In this document: one piece after another, positions 9,412-17,967 of the stretch
How positions within the stretch are numbered: the stretch's first letter is position 1
How the letters are laid out: each line of letters opens with the position of its first letter
Assembly (NCBI RefSeq): GCF_030555055.1
Contig: NZ_JAMOAO010000001.1
Location: forward strand, 2,232,001-2,296,000
Length of the DNA stretch: 64,000 nt
Reading direction: 5' to 3'
Origin: Nocardiopsis sp. YSL2
Lineage (GTDB): Bacteria > Actinomycetota > Actinomycetes > Streptosporangiales > Streptosporangiaceae
Position numbers and translations under genes: made by a program
Notes under the pieces: generated by a model
Told to the model about the DNA's origin: nothing
Databases searched by the model: none
What the model saw: the letters and a program-made list of their open reading frames with translations, nothing else

Positions 9412-9795
9412 TTGAGTCACTGGCGCCTGAACAACCCCCGGGCCACCCGGGCGAAGTCGGCTCTCGCCAGGCGAATCAAGCACAAGCCCCGCCACGCCTT
9501 CTGCGCGGAGCGTGCGATCACCGCCCTGCTGGGCGAGCTCGCCCCTCTCACCCCCCGCCAGCTCTACTGGTCCGGGACCTCGGAGATGGCCGTGATGTCG
9601 GTTCGCCGTGACGTCAACGTCTGGTGCCGCGACGGACGCTTCTTCTGGAACGACCTCTTCCGCGGCGGGCAGACCGTCTCCCACCCGGCCAGCGACCCGG
9701 TCGGCGCGGCCGCTCTCCTCAACCCGTGCACGCGGGCGCCGGAGCCCGTCTTCCAGCACCACCACCGCCCCATGGCGGGTCTCACCGCGGCCTGA
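9412..9795 (+). CDS. Small basic protein of unknown function
   Basis: 127 aa with a TTG start at 9412, preceded by GGAG six bases upstream; the frame is open to 9325 but the upstream part looks non-coding. The N-terminus is strongly basic (SHWRLNNPRATRAKSALARR). The middle reads MAVMSVRRDVNVWCRDGRFFWNDL, suggesting a compact alpha/beta fold with aromatic core residues. I do not recognise the family. A palindromic hairpin directly follows the stop. The long, AT-rich upstream region suggests the gene is strongly regulated. Confidence 0.55.
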   Translation: MSHWRLNNPRATRAKSALARRIKHKPRHAFCAERAITALLGELAPLTPRQLYWSGTSEMAVMSVRRDVNVWCRDGRFFWNDLFRGGQTVSHPASDPVGAAALLNPCTRAPEPVFQHHHRPMAGLTAA

Positions 9796-9801
9796 GCGCA
9801 C

Positions 9802-9818
9802 GGGCCCGCTCCGGGCCC
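9802..9818 (+). terminator. Short GC hairpin after the 9412 gene
   Basis: Perfect 7-bp stem GGGCCCG / CGGGCCC with a CTC loop, 6 bases past the stop codon. Confidence 0.5.
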
Positions 9819-10158
9819 GACCCCTCTCCCCTTCCGGGTCCCGATCCTCGTGCGGGACCCGCACGCGACCGCGGCCCCGTGACGCCCACACCCGCGCGCG
9901 TGTCCGACGGCCCCGGGTACGCGTCCACGCGACCACCGGCCCAGGCCCCGGCGCCCGTGCCCCACGCGTCGCCGACACCGCCGTTCGCGGGCACACCCCG
10001 GCCGCCACCGCGCCCGTCACCGCGGCTCCGATCTCCCGCGCGCCCGACGGCTGAGGACGCGGCTCCGCACCACCGACCCGTGGCACCCGCGTCCTGCGGG
10101 TGACGGACGACACCGCGTCCGCGGCCGGGGCCCGGATCCGGGCCCTCGCACCGCCTCC

Positions 10159-10192
10159 GCCGTCGTCCGCCACGTTGGTTTCGGACGACGGC
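10159..10192. repeat. Perfect 11-bp inverted repeat
   Basis: GCCGTCGTCCG / CGGACGACGGC around a 12-base loop, about 140 bases upstream of the pseudokinase start. It may be a terminator or a leader hairpin. Confidence 0.5.
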
Positions 10193-10330
10193 GCGCATCT
10201 CCACAGAGAACATCCGAAATCGTTCCCCAAGGGCGACCTTGAGGGGTTACGGTGATTTTTCGGATGCCCCGGCACTCCCTGCTCGTCGATGGGCTCCGTG
10301 TCCTCATCCATCCCTGGCCGCAGAGGACCC

Positions 10331-12508
10331 ATGCGCCCCTTGACTCCGGACGACCCCACACACCTCGGCGGGTATCGGCTCACGGCCCACCTGGGTTCCG
10401 GTGCCCTGGGACCCGTCTTCGCCGGAGTGCGCGAGGACGGCCGCGCCGCCGCGGTACGGGCCGTCCGGGCCGAGGACGCGGCCGACCCCGCCTTCCACTC
10501 CCTTCTGGACCGCGAGGCGGAGCTCATCGGGCGGATCCGGAACCGCTTCGTCGTCCCCCTGCTCGGCCACGACCTGTCCGCCGCACAGCCCTGGACGGCG
10601 ACCGCGTACGTCTGCGGCCCCTCCCTGCTCGACCTCGTGGACCGGACCGGACCGCTGCCCGCCACGGCGCTCGCCCACATCGCGCGCGGACTGGCCGAGG
10701 CGCTGGCGCACGTCCACGCCGCGGGAACGATCCACCTCGGCCTCACGCCCGCGCACGTGCTCGTCGACGCGGCCGGACCGAGGCTGGTCGACGTCGGCCT
10801 CCGGCGGGCGGCCGACGGCGCCCGGATCACCTCCCCCGGCGACTCGGTGTACTGGTCACCGGAACACCTGCCCGGCGACCGGGCCGCCCCCGCCGACGAC
10901 CTCTACTCCCTGGGCGCGGTGCTGGCGTTCGCCGCGACCGGCCGGGCGCCGTCCGGCAACGGCCCCGCCGCCATGGTCGACGCACTGCGCGAAGGCTGGG
11001 CCGGGACCGCCTCGCCCCTCCCCGACGCCGTGGCCGCCTGTCTGGACGTGCGCCCGGAGCACCGCCCCTCGGCGGCGGACCTGCTGAGGGCCCTCGGCGG
11101 CCCGCTCCCGGCGGACCCGGTCCCGTGGCTGCCGTCCGGCGCCCGCGCCCTGGTCACACGGTTCGGAGAGGACTCCGCCACAGCGCTGCGGACCGCCCGT
11201 GCCGCCCGGCCCGGGCCGCGCGGGCGCGGACCGGACGCCGACCGCGCCGCGGGTCCGTGCGAGGCCGCCCCCTTCCTCGCGCGACCCCAGGCCCGGTCCG
11301 AGACCCGCCACGAGGGCCCCGCCGCCTCCGGGCCCCGGCCGCGCCCCGGAGACGGCCGGGAGGCCGCGGCCGGGACCGCGACCGGCTCCCCCGCGGCGAC
11401 CCGGGCCTCCCGGGCGGCCCGGCGGCGACGGGTCGCCGTACGGATCGCGGCCGCCGCGGGGGCCGCGGTCCTGTTCGTGACCACGGGCCTGGCCGTGTCG
11501 GCCACCCTGTCCTCCGACGACGTCCTGCCCACGGACCTCCAGGCACCCGACTGCTCCTCTCCCCGCGGCATCGACCCCGGGCTCATCCCCGAGGAGGAGC
11601 CCCGGACCCGCTTCAGCCCCGACCTCCCCTTCCGCCTCTCCTTCTCCCCCAACGGCTCGGTCCTGGCCGTCTCCCAGGTCGGCGGCGTCGACCTCTGGGA
11701 CTGGGACAGCTCCAGCCCGCTCGCGGCGATCCCCGCCGACGGTCTCGTCCCGCCCGGTCCCGTCGCGTTCAGCCCCAACGGCTGCGTCCTCGTCCACGGC
11801 GGCCCCGACGGAGCCGCCGTGACCGACCTGCCCACCGGTGAAGGGACGCACGTGGGCGGTGGGACCGTGCACTCCGTCGCGTTCAGCCCCGACGGCGCCA
11901 CCCTGGCCGTCGGTGTGGAGGGCGACCCGAACAACCGTCTCCTCCACCTGCTCGACCCCGACACCGGGGAGACCGTGTCCGAGCTGGCCGGTTCGGCACG
12001 GCTCGGCGCGCTGCGCTACTCCGCCGACGGCGGCACCCTGGTCGGCAGCGAGGACAACGCCGGGTTCGCCGTCTGGCGGCTGGACCGCCCCGACGACGTG
12101 TCCCTGATCGGGGACGGCTCCGGCAGCGAGGCGTTCGCCGTCCTGCCCGACGGCTCGGGCATCCTGCTCGTCCAGTCCGACCGTGTGGTCCTGGTCGACC
12201 CCGAGACCGGCGACGTCGAGCGCGAGTTCGCGCCCCCGCCCGGAGACGGCGTCCTGGTGGACGTGGCCTACAGCCGCACGACCGGCCGGGTGCTGGCCGC
12301 CCGCCTGAACGCCGCGATGGGCGCCGAGTCCGTGGTCGCGTGGGACCTGCGGACCGCCGAGCGGGTCCGTCTCCCGGAAGAGCCGCCCGCCGTGTTCCCG
12401 ATGACGCTCTCCCCCTCCGGCAACCACCTGGCCGGGCTCCGCGCGGGCACCCACGACATCGCCGTCTACGACATGGACTTCTCCCTGGTCGGCGTCCTGT
12501 CGCAGTGA
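10331..12508 (+). CDS. Membrane pseudokinase with extracytoplasmic beta-propeller
   Basis: 725 aa. Residues ~15-270 have a Ser/Thr kinase fold: glycine loop LGSGALGPVF at 21-30 and a C-lobe ending in EHRPSAADLL. Key residues are lost. The VAIK lysine is Arg43. The HRD motif reads HLG (135-137), so the catalytic Asp is Gly. The loop Lys and Asn are Thr139 and His142. Only the DFG Asp (VDVG, 154) is kept. A Pro/Arg-rich linker (~275-370) leads to one membrane span near 372-392. About 330 residues of WD40/YVTN-like blades follow (FSPNGSVLAVSQVGGVDLWD, FSPDGATLAVGV). Probably a membrane scaffold or sensor rather than an active kinase. ATG at 10331 with GAGG upstream. Confidence 0.75.
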   Translation: MRPLTPDDPTHLGGYRLTAHLGSGALGPVFAGVREDGRAAAVRAVRAEDAADPAFHSLLDREAELIGRIRNRFVVPLLGHDLSAAQPWTATAYVCGPSLLDLVDRTGPLPATALAHIARGLAEALAHVHAAGTIHLGLTPAHVLVDAAGPRLVDVGLRRAADGARITSPGDSVYWSPEHLPGDRAAPADDLYSLGAVLAFAATGRAPSGNGPAAMVDALREGWAGTASPLPDAVAACLDVRPEHRPSAADLLRALGGPLPADPVPWLPSGARALVTRFGEDSATALRTARAARPGPRGRGPDADRAAGPCEAAPFLARPQARSETRHEGPAASGPRPRPGDGREAAAGTATGSPAATRASRAARRRRVAVRIAAAAGAAVLFVTTGLAVSATLSSDDVLPTDLQAPDCSSPRGIDPGLIPEEEPRTRFSPDLPFRLSFSPNGSVLAVSQVGGVDLWDWDSSSPLAAIPADGLVPPGPVAFSPNGCVLVHGGPDGAAVTDLPTGEGTHVGGGTVHSVAFSPDGATLAVGVEGDPNNRLLHLLDPDTGETVSELAGSARLGALRYSADGGTLVGSEDNAGFAVWRLDRPDDVSLIGDGSGSEAFAVLPDGSGILLVQSDRVVLVDPETGDVEREFAPPPGDGVLVDVAYSRTTGRVLAARLNAAMGAESVVAWDLRTAERVRLPEEPPAVFPMTLSPSGNHLAGLRAGTHDIAVYDMDFSLVGVLSQ

Positions 12509-12756
12509 CCGTGCCACGGTGCGCCGGTCGGCCGGTTCGGACCACGCTCTGGGGCGCTCGTCCACCGGCGGCTCCATGCGGCGGGGACGGTTCCACCCCG
12601 CTCCGCCCGCGGCCACGGGTCCACCCTCAGTAGGGAACGCGTAGCGGCGGCCCGCCGGACGCGGCCGGTTGTGGCCGGGCGCGGTCGCCGCCGGACGCCG
12701 GGCCCGGCCGATAGCGTGAGACCTCCCAGCCACGTCTGACGAGGAGACCCGGGACC

Positions 12757-13269
12757 ATGCTGAACTCCGTCACCCGACACGTCGGCGGGACGGGCGAGCC
12801 CGACCGCGCCCTCCGCAGCCCCGCGCTGGCCGCCCTCACCCGCCTGATCGAGACCGCGGGGGCGTCGGCCGGTTCCGCGTCCGCCTTCGGCGCTCCCGTC
12901 CGGTCCGGCGAGACCACGGTCATCCCCGTGGCGCGGGTCAGCCTGCTGACCAGCATGGGCGGGGGATCGAGCCGCGTACCGATCGGCGACGGGGCCGGCG
13001 GCCTGGGGCTGTCACGCGTCCGCCCCTCCGGGTACATCGTCCTCGACGGCTCCGGGGCGTCCTTCCGCCCCATCCGCCAGCCCGCGGCGATGCTCGCGAT
13101 CCCCCTCGCCGCGATCGCGGCCGTCGCGGTGACCCGGATCGTGGGCGTGTCGGTGCGGGAGGCGCGCCGCCGCCGGAAGTTCGCGGCCCGCCAGGCCGCC
13201 GCCACCGCCGCCGTGACCGCCGTCGCGCCCGACGCCGCCCCCGAGCCCGCTACCGGGCCTGCGGAGTAG
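12757..13269 (+). CDS. GerW/YtfJ-family sporulation protein
   Basis: 170 aa with the GerW-family core: VRSGETTVIPVARVSLLTSM, then a Gly-rich stretch and PSGYIVLDG near residue 90, followed by a hydrophobic segment (PAAMLAIPLAAIAAVAVTRI) and a basic Ala-rich tail. Bacillus YtfJ/GerW is a spore protein; actinomycete homologues are widespread and not tied to one process. ATG start with GAGGAG upstream. The 3' end overlaps the convergent DUF2306 gene by 20 bases. Confidence 0.75.
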   Translation: MLNSVTRHVGGTGEPDRALRSPALAALTRLIETAGASAGSASAFGAPVRSGETTVIPVARVSLLTSMGGGSSRVPIGDGAGGLGLSRVRPSGYIVLDGSGASFRPIRQPAAMLAIPLAAIAAVAVTRIVGVSVREARRRRKFAARQAAATAAVTAVAPDAAPEPATGPAE

Positions 13270-13945
13270 CGCCGGGCTGCGTCCCGGCCGCCGCCGCGGG
13301 CGCGCGCCGGGCGGGGCGCCGACCGGGACGCCGCCGGATGATCCACTCGGCCACGGCGATGTTGACGACCCAGCCCGCGCCCATGGCCAGCGCCCGGGCC
13401 GGCTCCGTGACCTCCGCTCCCGACAGCAGCAGCGGCAGGTGCGTGAACACCTGGGTGCCCGCGCCCTGCCCGATGGCGTAGCCGCGGATCACCCAGGCGC
13501 GGTGCCGGGGGATGTTCCGGCGGCGCACCTCGACGCAGGCGAGGACCAGGGCCACGGCCATGGCCGTGCCGAACAGGATCCTCTGCGCGAACACGACGAC
13601 GCCGTCGGGCGCGGGGACGTCGTAGGCGAACGCCATCCACACACCGGTGAGCGCCGCGACGATCCCGGCCGGGAGCAGGACCCGGCCCGAGGCGCGGTGC
13701 CATCCGAGGCGGCGGCGGCGCAGACCGGGCGAGAACTGGAAGGCGCCCAGGAGGCAGAACACGGTGGCGCTCACGATGTGCAGCACCAGGGGGACGGGAT
13801 CGGTGAGGAACCGGGTGTTCTCGGGCGTGGGCGTCGCGCCGCCCGCGATATCGCCGAGGCGGACGGTACCGGCGATCGCCGGAACCGCGCTGAGCAGGAT
13901 CAACGAGACCGGCACGAGCCAGTCCGCCCTGGAGGAGGACGTCAC
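13250..13945 (-). CDS. DUF2306 membrane protein
   Basis: 231 aa with about six membrane spans, including WLVPVSLILLSAVPAIAG at the N-terminus, LVLHIVSATVFCLLGAFQF, RVLLPAGIVAALTGVWMAF and RILFGTAMAVALVLACV. The conserved H-x-x-G-R pattern (WHRASGRV) and RHRAWVIRGYAIGQGAGTQ match DUF2306 proteins. Function is unknown. The C-terminal ~30 residues are Pro/Arg/Ala-rich and overlap the end of gerW in antisense. Confidence 0.75.
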   Translation of the reverse strand: MTSSSRADWLVPVSLILLSAVPAIAGTVRLGDIAGGATPTPENTRFLTDPVPLVLHIVSATVFCLLGAFQFSPGLRRRRLGWHRASGRVLLPAGIVAALTGVWMAFAYDVPAPDGVVVFAQRILFGTAMAVALVLACVEVRRRNIPRHRAWVIRGYAIGQGAGTQVFTHLPLLLSGAEVTEPARALAMGAGWVVNIAVAEWIIRRRPGRRPARRAPAAAAGTQPGATPQAR

Positions 13946-14077
13946 GGAAGGGCCCCTTCGTCGCTTCGACCGGCCGCGCCGCGGCCGCTGGGGGCGGGGA
14001 CACCGTGTCGTGCTCCCGCCGTCGTCTCCGATCGTGGCGGTGGGGAGGGGGCCGGTTCATCGCCCATCGGGCCCGAG

Positions 14078-14097
14078 CCGGATCAGCCGAAAGTACG
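14078..14097 (+). repeat. 20-bp direct repeat, left copy
   Basis: CCGGATCAGCCGAAAGTACG spans the stop codon of the response-regulator gene. A copy with one mismatch lies at 15926-15945, just beyond the kinase start, so the pair brackets the two-component system. Confidence 0.6.
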
Positions 14098-14763
14098 CCC
14101 GTTCCCGTGCCCGGCCCGGACCCGGCGGGTCTCGTAGGCCCACATCGCGATCTCGACGCGGTTGCGGGCACCGAGCTTGGCCATGAGGCTGGCGATGTGC
14201 GTCTTGACCGTGCTCAGCGTGATGTGGAGTCCGTCGGAGATCTCGCGGTTGGTCCGGCCCCGGGCCACGGCTGCCAGGACCTGCTCCTCGCGGGCCGTGA
14301 GCGGCTCGACCGGCTGCACGGGCGCGGACGGCGCCGCGTCGGCGAACGCCCCCAGCAGGCGCACGGTGACGCTCGGGGCGATGAGCGCGTCGCCGTCGGC
14401 GGCGGCGCGGACGGCCTGCGCGAGCAGCGCCGGGCCCGCGTCCTTGAGCAGGAACCCGCGGGCTCCCGCTCCCAGCGCCGCGTACACGTAGTCGTCGAGG
14501 TCGAAGACGGTGATGACGACGACCGCCGTCGGATCCGCCACATCGGGGCCCGCCAGTGCCCGGGTGGCCTCGATGCCGTCCAGCACGGGCATGCGGATGT
14601 CGAACAGGCACACGTCGGGGCGCAGGCGCCGCGCGAGCTCCACCGCCCGTCGCCCGTCCGCGGCCTGCCCGACGACCTCGATGCCCGGCTGGGCGTCGAG
14701 GATCATCGTCAGTCCGGTGCGGACGATCTCCTGGTCGTCGGCCACGACCACCCGGACGGTCAC
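14083..14763 (-). CDS. NarL/FixJ-family response regulator
   Basis: 226 aa. N-terminal receiver domain with the acidic pair D9-D10, phospho-acceptor D55 (CLFDIRMP) and the conserved lysine in GFLLKDAGP. C-terminal LuxR-type helix-turn-helix with LTAREEQVLAAVARGRTNRE and STVKTHIASLMAKLGARNR. It should bind DNA when phosphorylated by the adjacent kinase. The GTG at 14763 overlaps the kinase stop by four bases, so translation is coupled. A longer frame to 14934 is antisense noise over the kinase. Confidence 0.88.
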   Translation of the reverse strand: MTVRVVVADDQEIVRTGLTMILDAQPGIEVVGQAADGRRAVELARRLRPDVCLFDIRMPVLDGIEATRALAGPDVADPTAVVVITVFDLDDYVYAALGAGARGFLLKDAGPALLAQAVRAAADGDALIAPSVTVRLLGAFADAAPSAPVQPVEPLTAREEQVLAAVARGRTNREISDGLHITLSTVKTHIASLMAKLGARNRVEIAMWAYETRRVRAGHGNGRTFG

Positions 14764-15896
14764 TCCCCCGCCCCGTTCCTGGGCAGCACGGCCCGCACGC
14801 TCCAGCCCCGCCCGGGGTCCGGGGCGGCCGTGCACGTGCCGCCGAGCAGGTCGGCGCGTTCGGCCATGCCGATCAGCCCGTACCCCGGAGCCGCCGGACG
14901 CAGCGGCCCCGCGTCGCCGTCGTCGCGCACGCACAGGCGCACCGACGCCTCGTCGGCCTCCACACGCACGTCGATCCGGGTCGCGTCGCGGGCGTGCCGC
15001 CGGGCGTTGGTGACCGCCTCCTGGGCGAGCCGGTACACCGCCGTCCCGACCGACGGGGACAGGCCTTCGACGTCGCCGACGACCGCCACGTCCACCGCCG
15101 GACCGGAAGCTCCGGCACCGGCGAGCGCCGCCAGGTCACCGATCCCGGGGCTGGGCTCCAGGTCCGCCGGGCGGCCCCGGCGCAGCACCCGGACCATGGC
15201 GCGCATCTCGGCGAGGGCGCGCGAGGCCTCGGACTCGACCACCGCGAGCGCCTCCACCGCCGCTCCCGGACGCGACTCCGCCACGGCCAGGCCCGCCTGG
15301 GCCCGGATCGCCACCGCGGAGACGTGGTGGGCCACCGTGTCGTGCAGGTCGCGGGCCACGCTCTCGCGCTCCAGCATCCTGGCCTGTTCGAGCTCCCTGG
15401 CCCGCGATCCGGCCCGGTACCGCAGCGCCGTCCCCAGCGCCCCGGCCGCGCACACCACGGCCAGGCCGGGGAGCACGTCCGCGGCGGCGGTGTACCCCAG
15501 CACGCCCCACAGGACGGTCCTGGCCACGGCCATCAGGGCCCCGGCCACGATCTCCCGCCCGGAGCCCCAGCGGAACAGGGCGTAGACCAGCAGCAGCAGG
15601 TACGCGATCGTGTACGTCTCCGTGGCCTCGCCGCCCGTGGCCAGGGGAACCAGGGACGACACGGCGAACGCGGCCGCGAACACGAGCAGCGGGTGGGATC
15701 GGCGCCACAGCAGCAGGGGCGCGAGTCCGGCGGTGACCGCCACCCCGAGCCCCCGCCAGGGCATGTCGGGCCGCAGCACCCCTTCGAGCAGGGCGACCGC
15801 GACGAGCACCACCACGAGCGCCCGGTCCCACCATCCGTGTGACGGCGGACGGGACGGGCGCGGCTCGTCCCACACCGATCGAAGGAGGTCGTGCAC
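14760..15896 (-). CDS. Sensor histidine kinase (HisKA_3)
   Basis: 378 aa. The N-terminal half has about five or six membrane spans (ALVVVLVAVALLEGVL, GLGVAVTAGLAPLLLW, LVFAAAFAVSSLVPLA and others) with no large sensor domain. It is followed by the phospho-acceptor box ERESVARDLHDTVAHHVSAV. The ATPase domain has the N box in VYRLAQEAVTNARRHA and G boxes in DDGDAG and GYGLIGMAERADLLGG. Such kinases usually sense cell-envelope stress through their membrane part. It is upstream of, and translationally coupled to, its response regulator. Confidence 0.88.
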   Translation of the reverse strand: MHDLLRSVWDEPRPSRPPSHGWWDRALVVVLVAVALLEGVLRPDMPWRGLGVAVTAGLAPLLLWRRSHPLLVFAAAFAVSSLVPLATGGEATETYTIAYLLLLVYALFRWGSGREIVAGALMAVARTVLWGVLGYTAAADVLPGLAVVCAAGALGTALRYRAGSRARELEQARMLERESVARDLHDTVAHHVSAVAIRAQAGLAVAESRPGAAVEALAVVESEASRALAEMRAMVRVLRRGRPADLEPSPGIGDLAALAGAGASGPAVDVAVVGDVEGLSPSVGTAVYRLAQEAVTNARRHARDATRIDVRVEADEASVRLCVRDDGDAGPLRPAAPGYGLIGMAERADLLGGTCTAAPDPGRGWSVRAVLPRNGAGE

Positions 15897-16295
15897 CTCC
15901 TCAGCCTACGAGGACGCGCCCCGCACCGGATCAGCCCAAAGTACGAGAGCGCGACCAGGTCCGGCCACCCGTCAACCGGGACCCGGACGGCGCCCCCGCC
16001 GCCGTCAAGGTCGTGCGCGCCGCCCCCGAGCTCCGTCTCGGGCCGCACCTTCACACCGGACGGGTCACAGCTGCCGTCCGAGGACCGCATCGGTGGACTG
16101 GCCGCGGACGGCGGTCGGATCTGGGACGTGGCCACCGGCGAGGAACTCACGACCGGGGAGACCCTGTTGTACGCAGGAGTCACCATTCACCCGGACGGCG
16201 AGACCATCGTGAGCGCCGAAACGGATCCGCACGAGGGTTCGACCCTGCTGTTCCCCTCCCCCGAGACCCTGCGCATCACCCATGAGATCTCGTGA
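15891..16295 (+). pseudogene. Remnant of a WD40/beta-propeller gene
   Basis: The last ~80 residues look like propeller blades: FTPDGSQLPSEDRIGGLAAD, IWDVATGEELTTG and VTIHPDGETIVSAETD. The first ~50 residues are Pro/Ser/Arg translation with no structure. There is no kinase or membrane domain, so this is probably the 3' end of a gene like the one at 10331, truncated by whatever placed the two-component system beside it. It converges on eccD. A genuine small protein cannot be excluded. Confidence 0.5.
15926..15945 (+). repeat. 20-bp direct repeat, right copy
   Basis: CCGGATCAGCCCAAAGTACG, 19 of 20 bases identical to 14078-14097. On the minus strand it again reads as the end of a small frame (R-T-L-G-stop, against R-T-F-G-stop in the real regulator), so it may be the 3' end of a lost regulator gene. 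Confidence 0.55.
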
Positions 16296-16317
16296 CCGGG
16301 CGTTCGACCGCCACAGG

Positions 16318-17658
16318 TCAGGTCGCGCCGGTCATCCGGGCGACGAAGTCGAACAGGCCCATGCCCCAGGCGAAGACCGCGCACATGGCGATGATGACGA
16401 CGACCTCGGTCCAGTTCAGCACCCGCCGCAGGGACGCGCGGGGCACGTCCGCCAGGCGCACCCAGCTCAGGATCCCGGTCACCATGGCCGCGAGCAGCAC
16501 CGCCACCGGCAGCCACGGCGCCAGGAACGCGTACTCGCCGATGACCGCGACACCCGCGGCACCCAGCCCGAACACCCCCGCCAGGCGCAGCGGAAGCACG
16601 TGCCGGATGCGGTCGAAGAGGCGCGAGCGCAGCACCAGGAGGACGGCGAGCAGGCCGCACAGGATCAGGTCGGGAAGCCCTCGGGCCATGAACGCGAGCG
16701 CGGCGGTCACCGCTCCGCCGCTCACCGCCACACCCATGACGATGCCCAGCAGCAACCGGTCGCTGTTGGCGTAGGTGTCCTCGAACCTGTCCGTGGAGAC
16801 CTGCCCGGAACGGCCGACCTCGTAGTCCAGTCCGGACAGCCCGCCCATCACCATCGCCACGCGGGGAAGCGCCCCGACGCACAGTGTCAGCACGATCCCC
16901 ATGGCCCGGACCCCCTGGGTCGGATCCACGAAGAGCCCGACCGCCACCAGCACACCCGCGGCCACGGCGACCACGCCGAGACCGGCGATGTAGGCCAGCC
17001 CCGTCTCGTGCATGGCCCAGCCGATGACGGCCACCAGCAGCGCCCCGGACATCGCGAACGCGGCGACCACGAGCGGGGTCGAACTCGTCACCAGGCCGGC
17101 GGCGATCACCGCCGTCAGCCCGCCCCAGACACAGGCCGTCGCGAACAGGATGTGGGCGACCACGGGCAGGGGCCTGCGCGCGGCGAGCAGCATGACCGCG
17201 ACGGTGAACATGGTGCCCACCGCGGCCACGCCCAGGTGGCCCACGGACGGGCTGATCCGCATCATCAGCATGAGCGTGAGAAGGGGGCCGATTCCGGCCA
17301 CCAGAAGTCCGAAGGAGAGCGTTGTGGTGTGGTTCCAGGTCCACGCCGACTCGTCGACCCGGTCCTCCACCGCGCCGCGGACGTCGTCCACGAACTCGGG
17401 GCGGCTCGGGGCGGAACGGCGATTCAGGAGCAGGACGTCGCCGTCGAACACCCCCGCGCTCTCCAGTGGCGCCTCCGGGTGGACGGGACCGCCGTCCACG
17501 GTACTGAGTGTCCAGGCCGCCGGCTCGCTGCTCGCCTCCTCCGGAGCGCAGACCTCGATGATGCGGGGCATCAGGGCCGCCACAGGCACGGTGCCCGGCA
17601 GGGCCAGATCCGCCCAGCGCTGCGGCCCTGTGACGGTGACCCGGCAGTATCCACTCAC
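16318..17658 (-). CDS. eccD: T7SS integral membrane protein EccD
   Basis: 446 aa. The N-terminal ~85 residues form the ubiquitin-like (YukD) domain of EccD (YCRVTVTGPQRWADLALPG, then GVFDGDVLLLN). After a cytoplasmic linker come about 11 membrane spans, starting at TLSFGLLVAGIGPLLTLML and ending with VVIIAMCAVFAWGMGLFDFV. EccD dimers form the membrane vestibule of the ESX/T7SS pore. The gene is divergent from eccC across ~310 bases. EccB, EccE and mycosin are not nearby, so the apparatus is split between loci or uses a reduced set. Confidence 0.88.
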   Translation of the reverse strand: MSGYCRVTVTGPQRWADLALPGTVPVAALMPRIIEVCAPEEASSEPAAWTLSTVDGGPVHPEAPLESAGVFDGDVLLLNRRSAPSRPEFVDDVRGAVEDRVDESAWTWNHTTTLSFGLLVAGIGPLLTLMLMMRISPSVGHLGVAAVGTMFTVAVMLLAARRPLPVVAHILFATACVWGGLTAVIAAGLVTSSTPLVVAAFAMSGALLVAVIGWAMHETGLAYIAGLGVVAVAAGVLVAVGLFVDPTQGVRAMGIVLTLCVGALPRVAMVMGGLSGLDYEVGRSGQVSTDRFEDTYANSDRLLLGIVMGVAVSGGAVTAALAFMARGLPDLILCGLLAVLLVLRSRLFDRIRHVLPLRLAGVFGLGAAGVAVIGEYAFLAPWLPVAVLLAAMVTGILSWVRLADVPRASLRRVLNWTEVVVIIAMCAVFAWGMGLFDFVARMTGAT

Positions 17659-17967
17659 GCCAATGGTTCCTTTGTCGTCGTTCGGGGGTTACGACCGCCC
17701 CGGCATGCGGTCGCCGAGAATCAGGCGATGCGCCGTGCTCGCGAGGCTATCGCTACCGTAACGAGTCGGGTACTGGCAGCCGTAGGCGAGCGGACGGACG
17801 CCGACGGAGGCGCTGTTCGGGATCCTCCGACCGCGGCGCGGCGATTTCCACCCCGAAGGTCGCCTTCGGGGCCGATCACATGTTTCACGGTGGTTGCGAG
17901 GCTACCCTTGGTACAGCCCAGCACCCAGACACCAGCCCCCCACCAGGTGGACCGGAAAGAGAGCACC
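17659..17967. promoter_or_regulatory. Divergent eccD/eccC intergenic region
   Basis: About 310 bases between the two T7SS core genes, expected to hold both promoters. I see no convincing -35/-10 pair. Frames crossing it on either strand are extensions or shadows of the flanking genes. Confidence 0.4.

Larger units (their letters stand above)
9796..10330. other. Intergenic region with strong hairpins
   Basis: About 535 bases before the pseudokinase gene. Besides the terminator at 9802 it contains a perfect 18-bp palindrome (GGGCCCGGATCCGGGCCC, 10128-10145) and an 11-bp-stem hairpin at 10159-10192. No gene was seen; long GC-rich frames on both strands are compositional. Confidence 0.55.

Noticed and set aside
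16282..17967. Long N-terminal extension of the eccC frame
   Set aside because: It runs antisense through eccD, has low-complexity His/Gln/Arg composition, and a GTG with a good ribosome site at 17968 matches the known EccC N-terminus.
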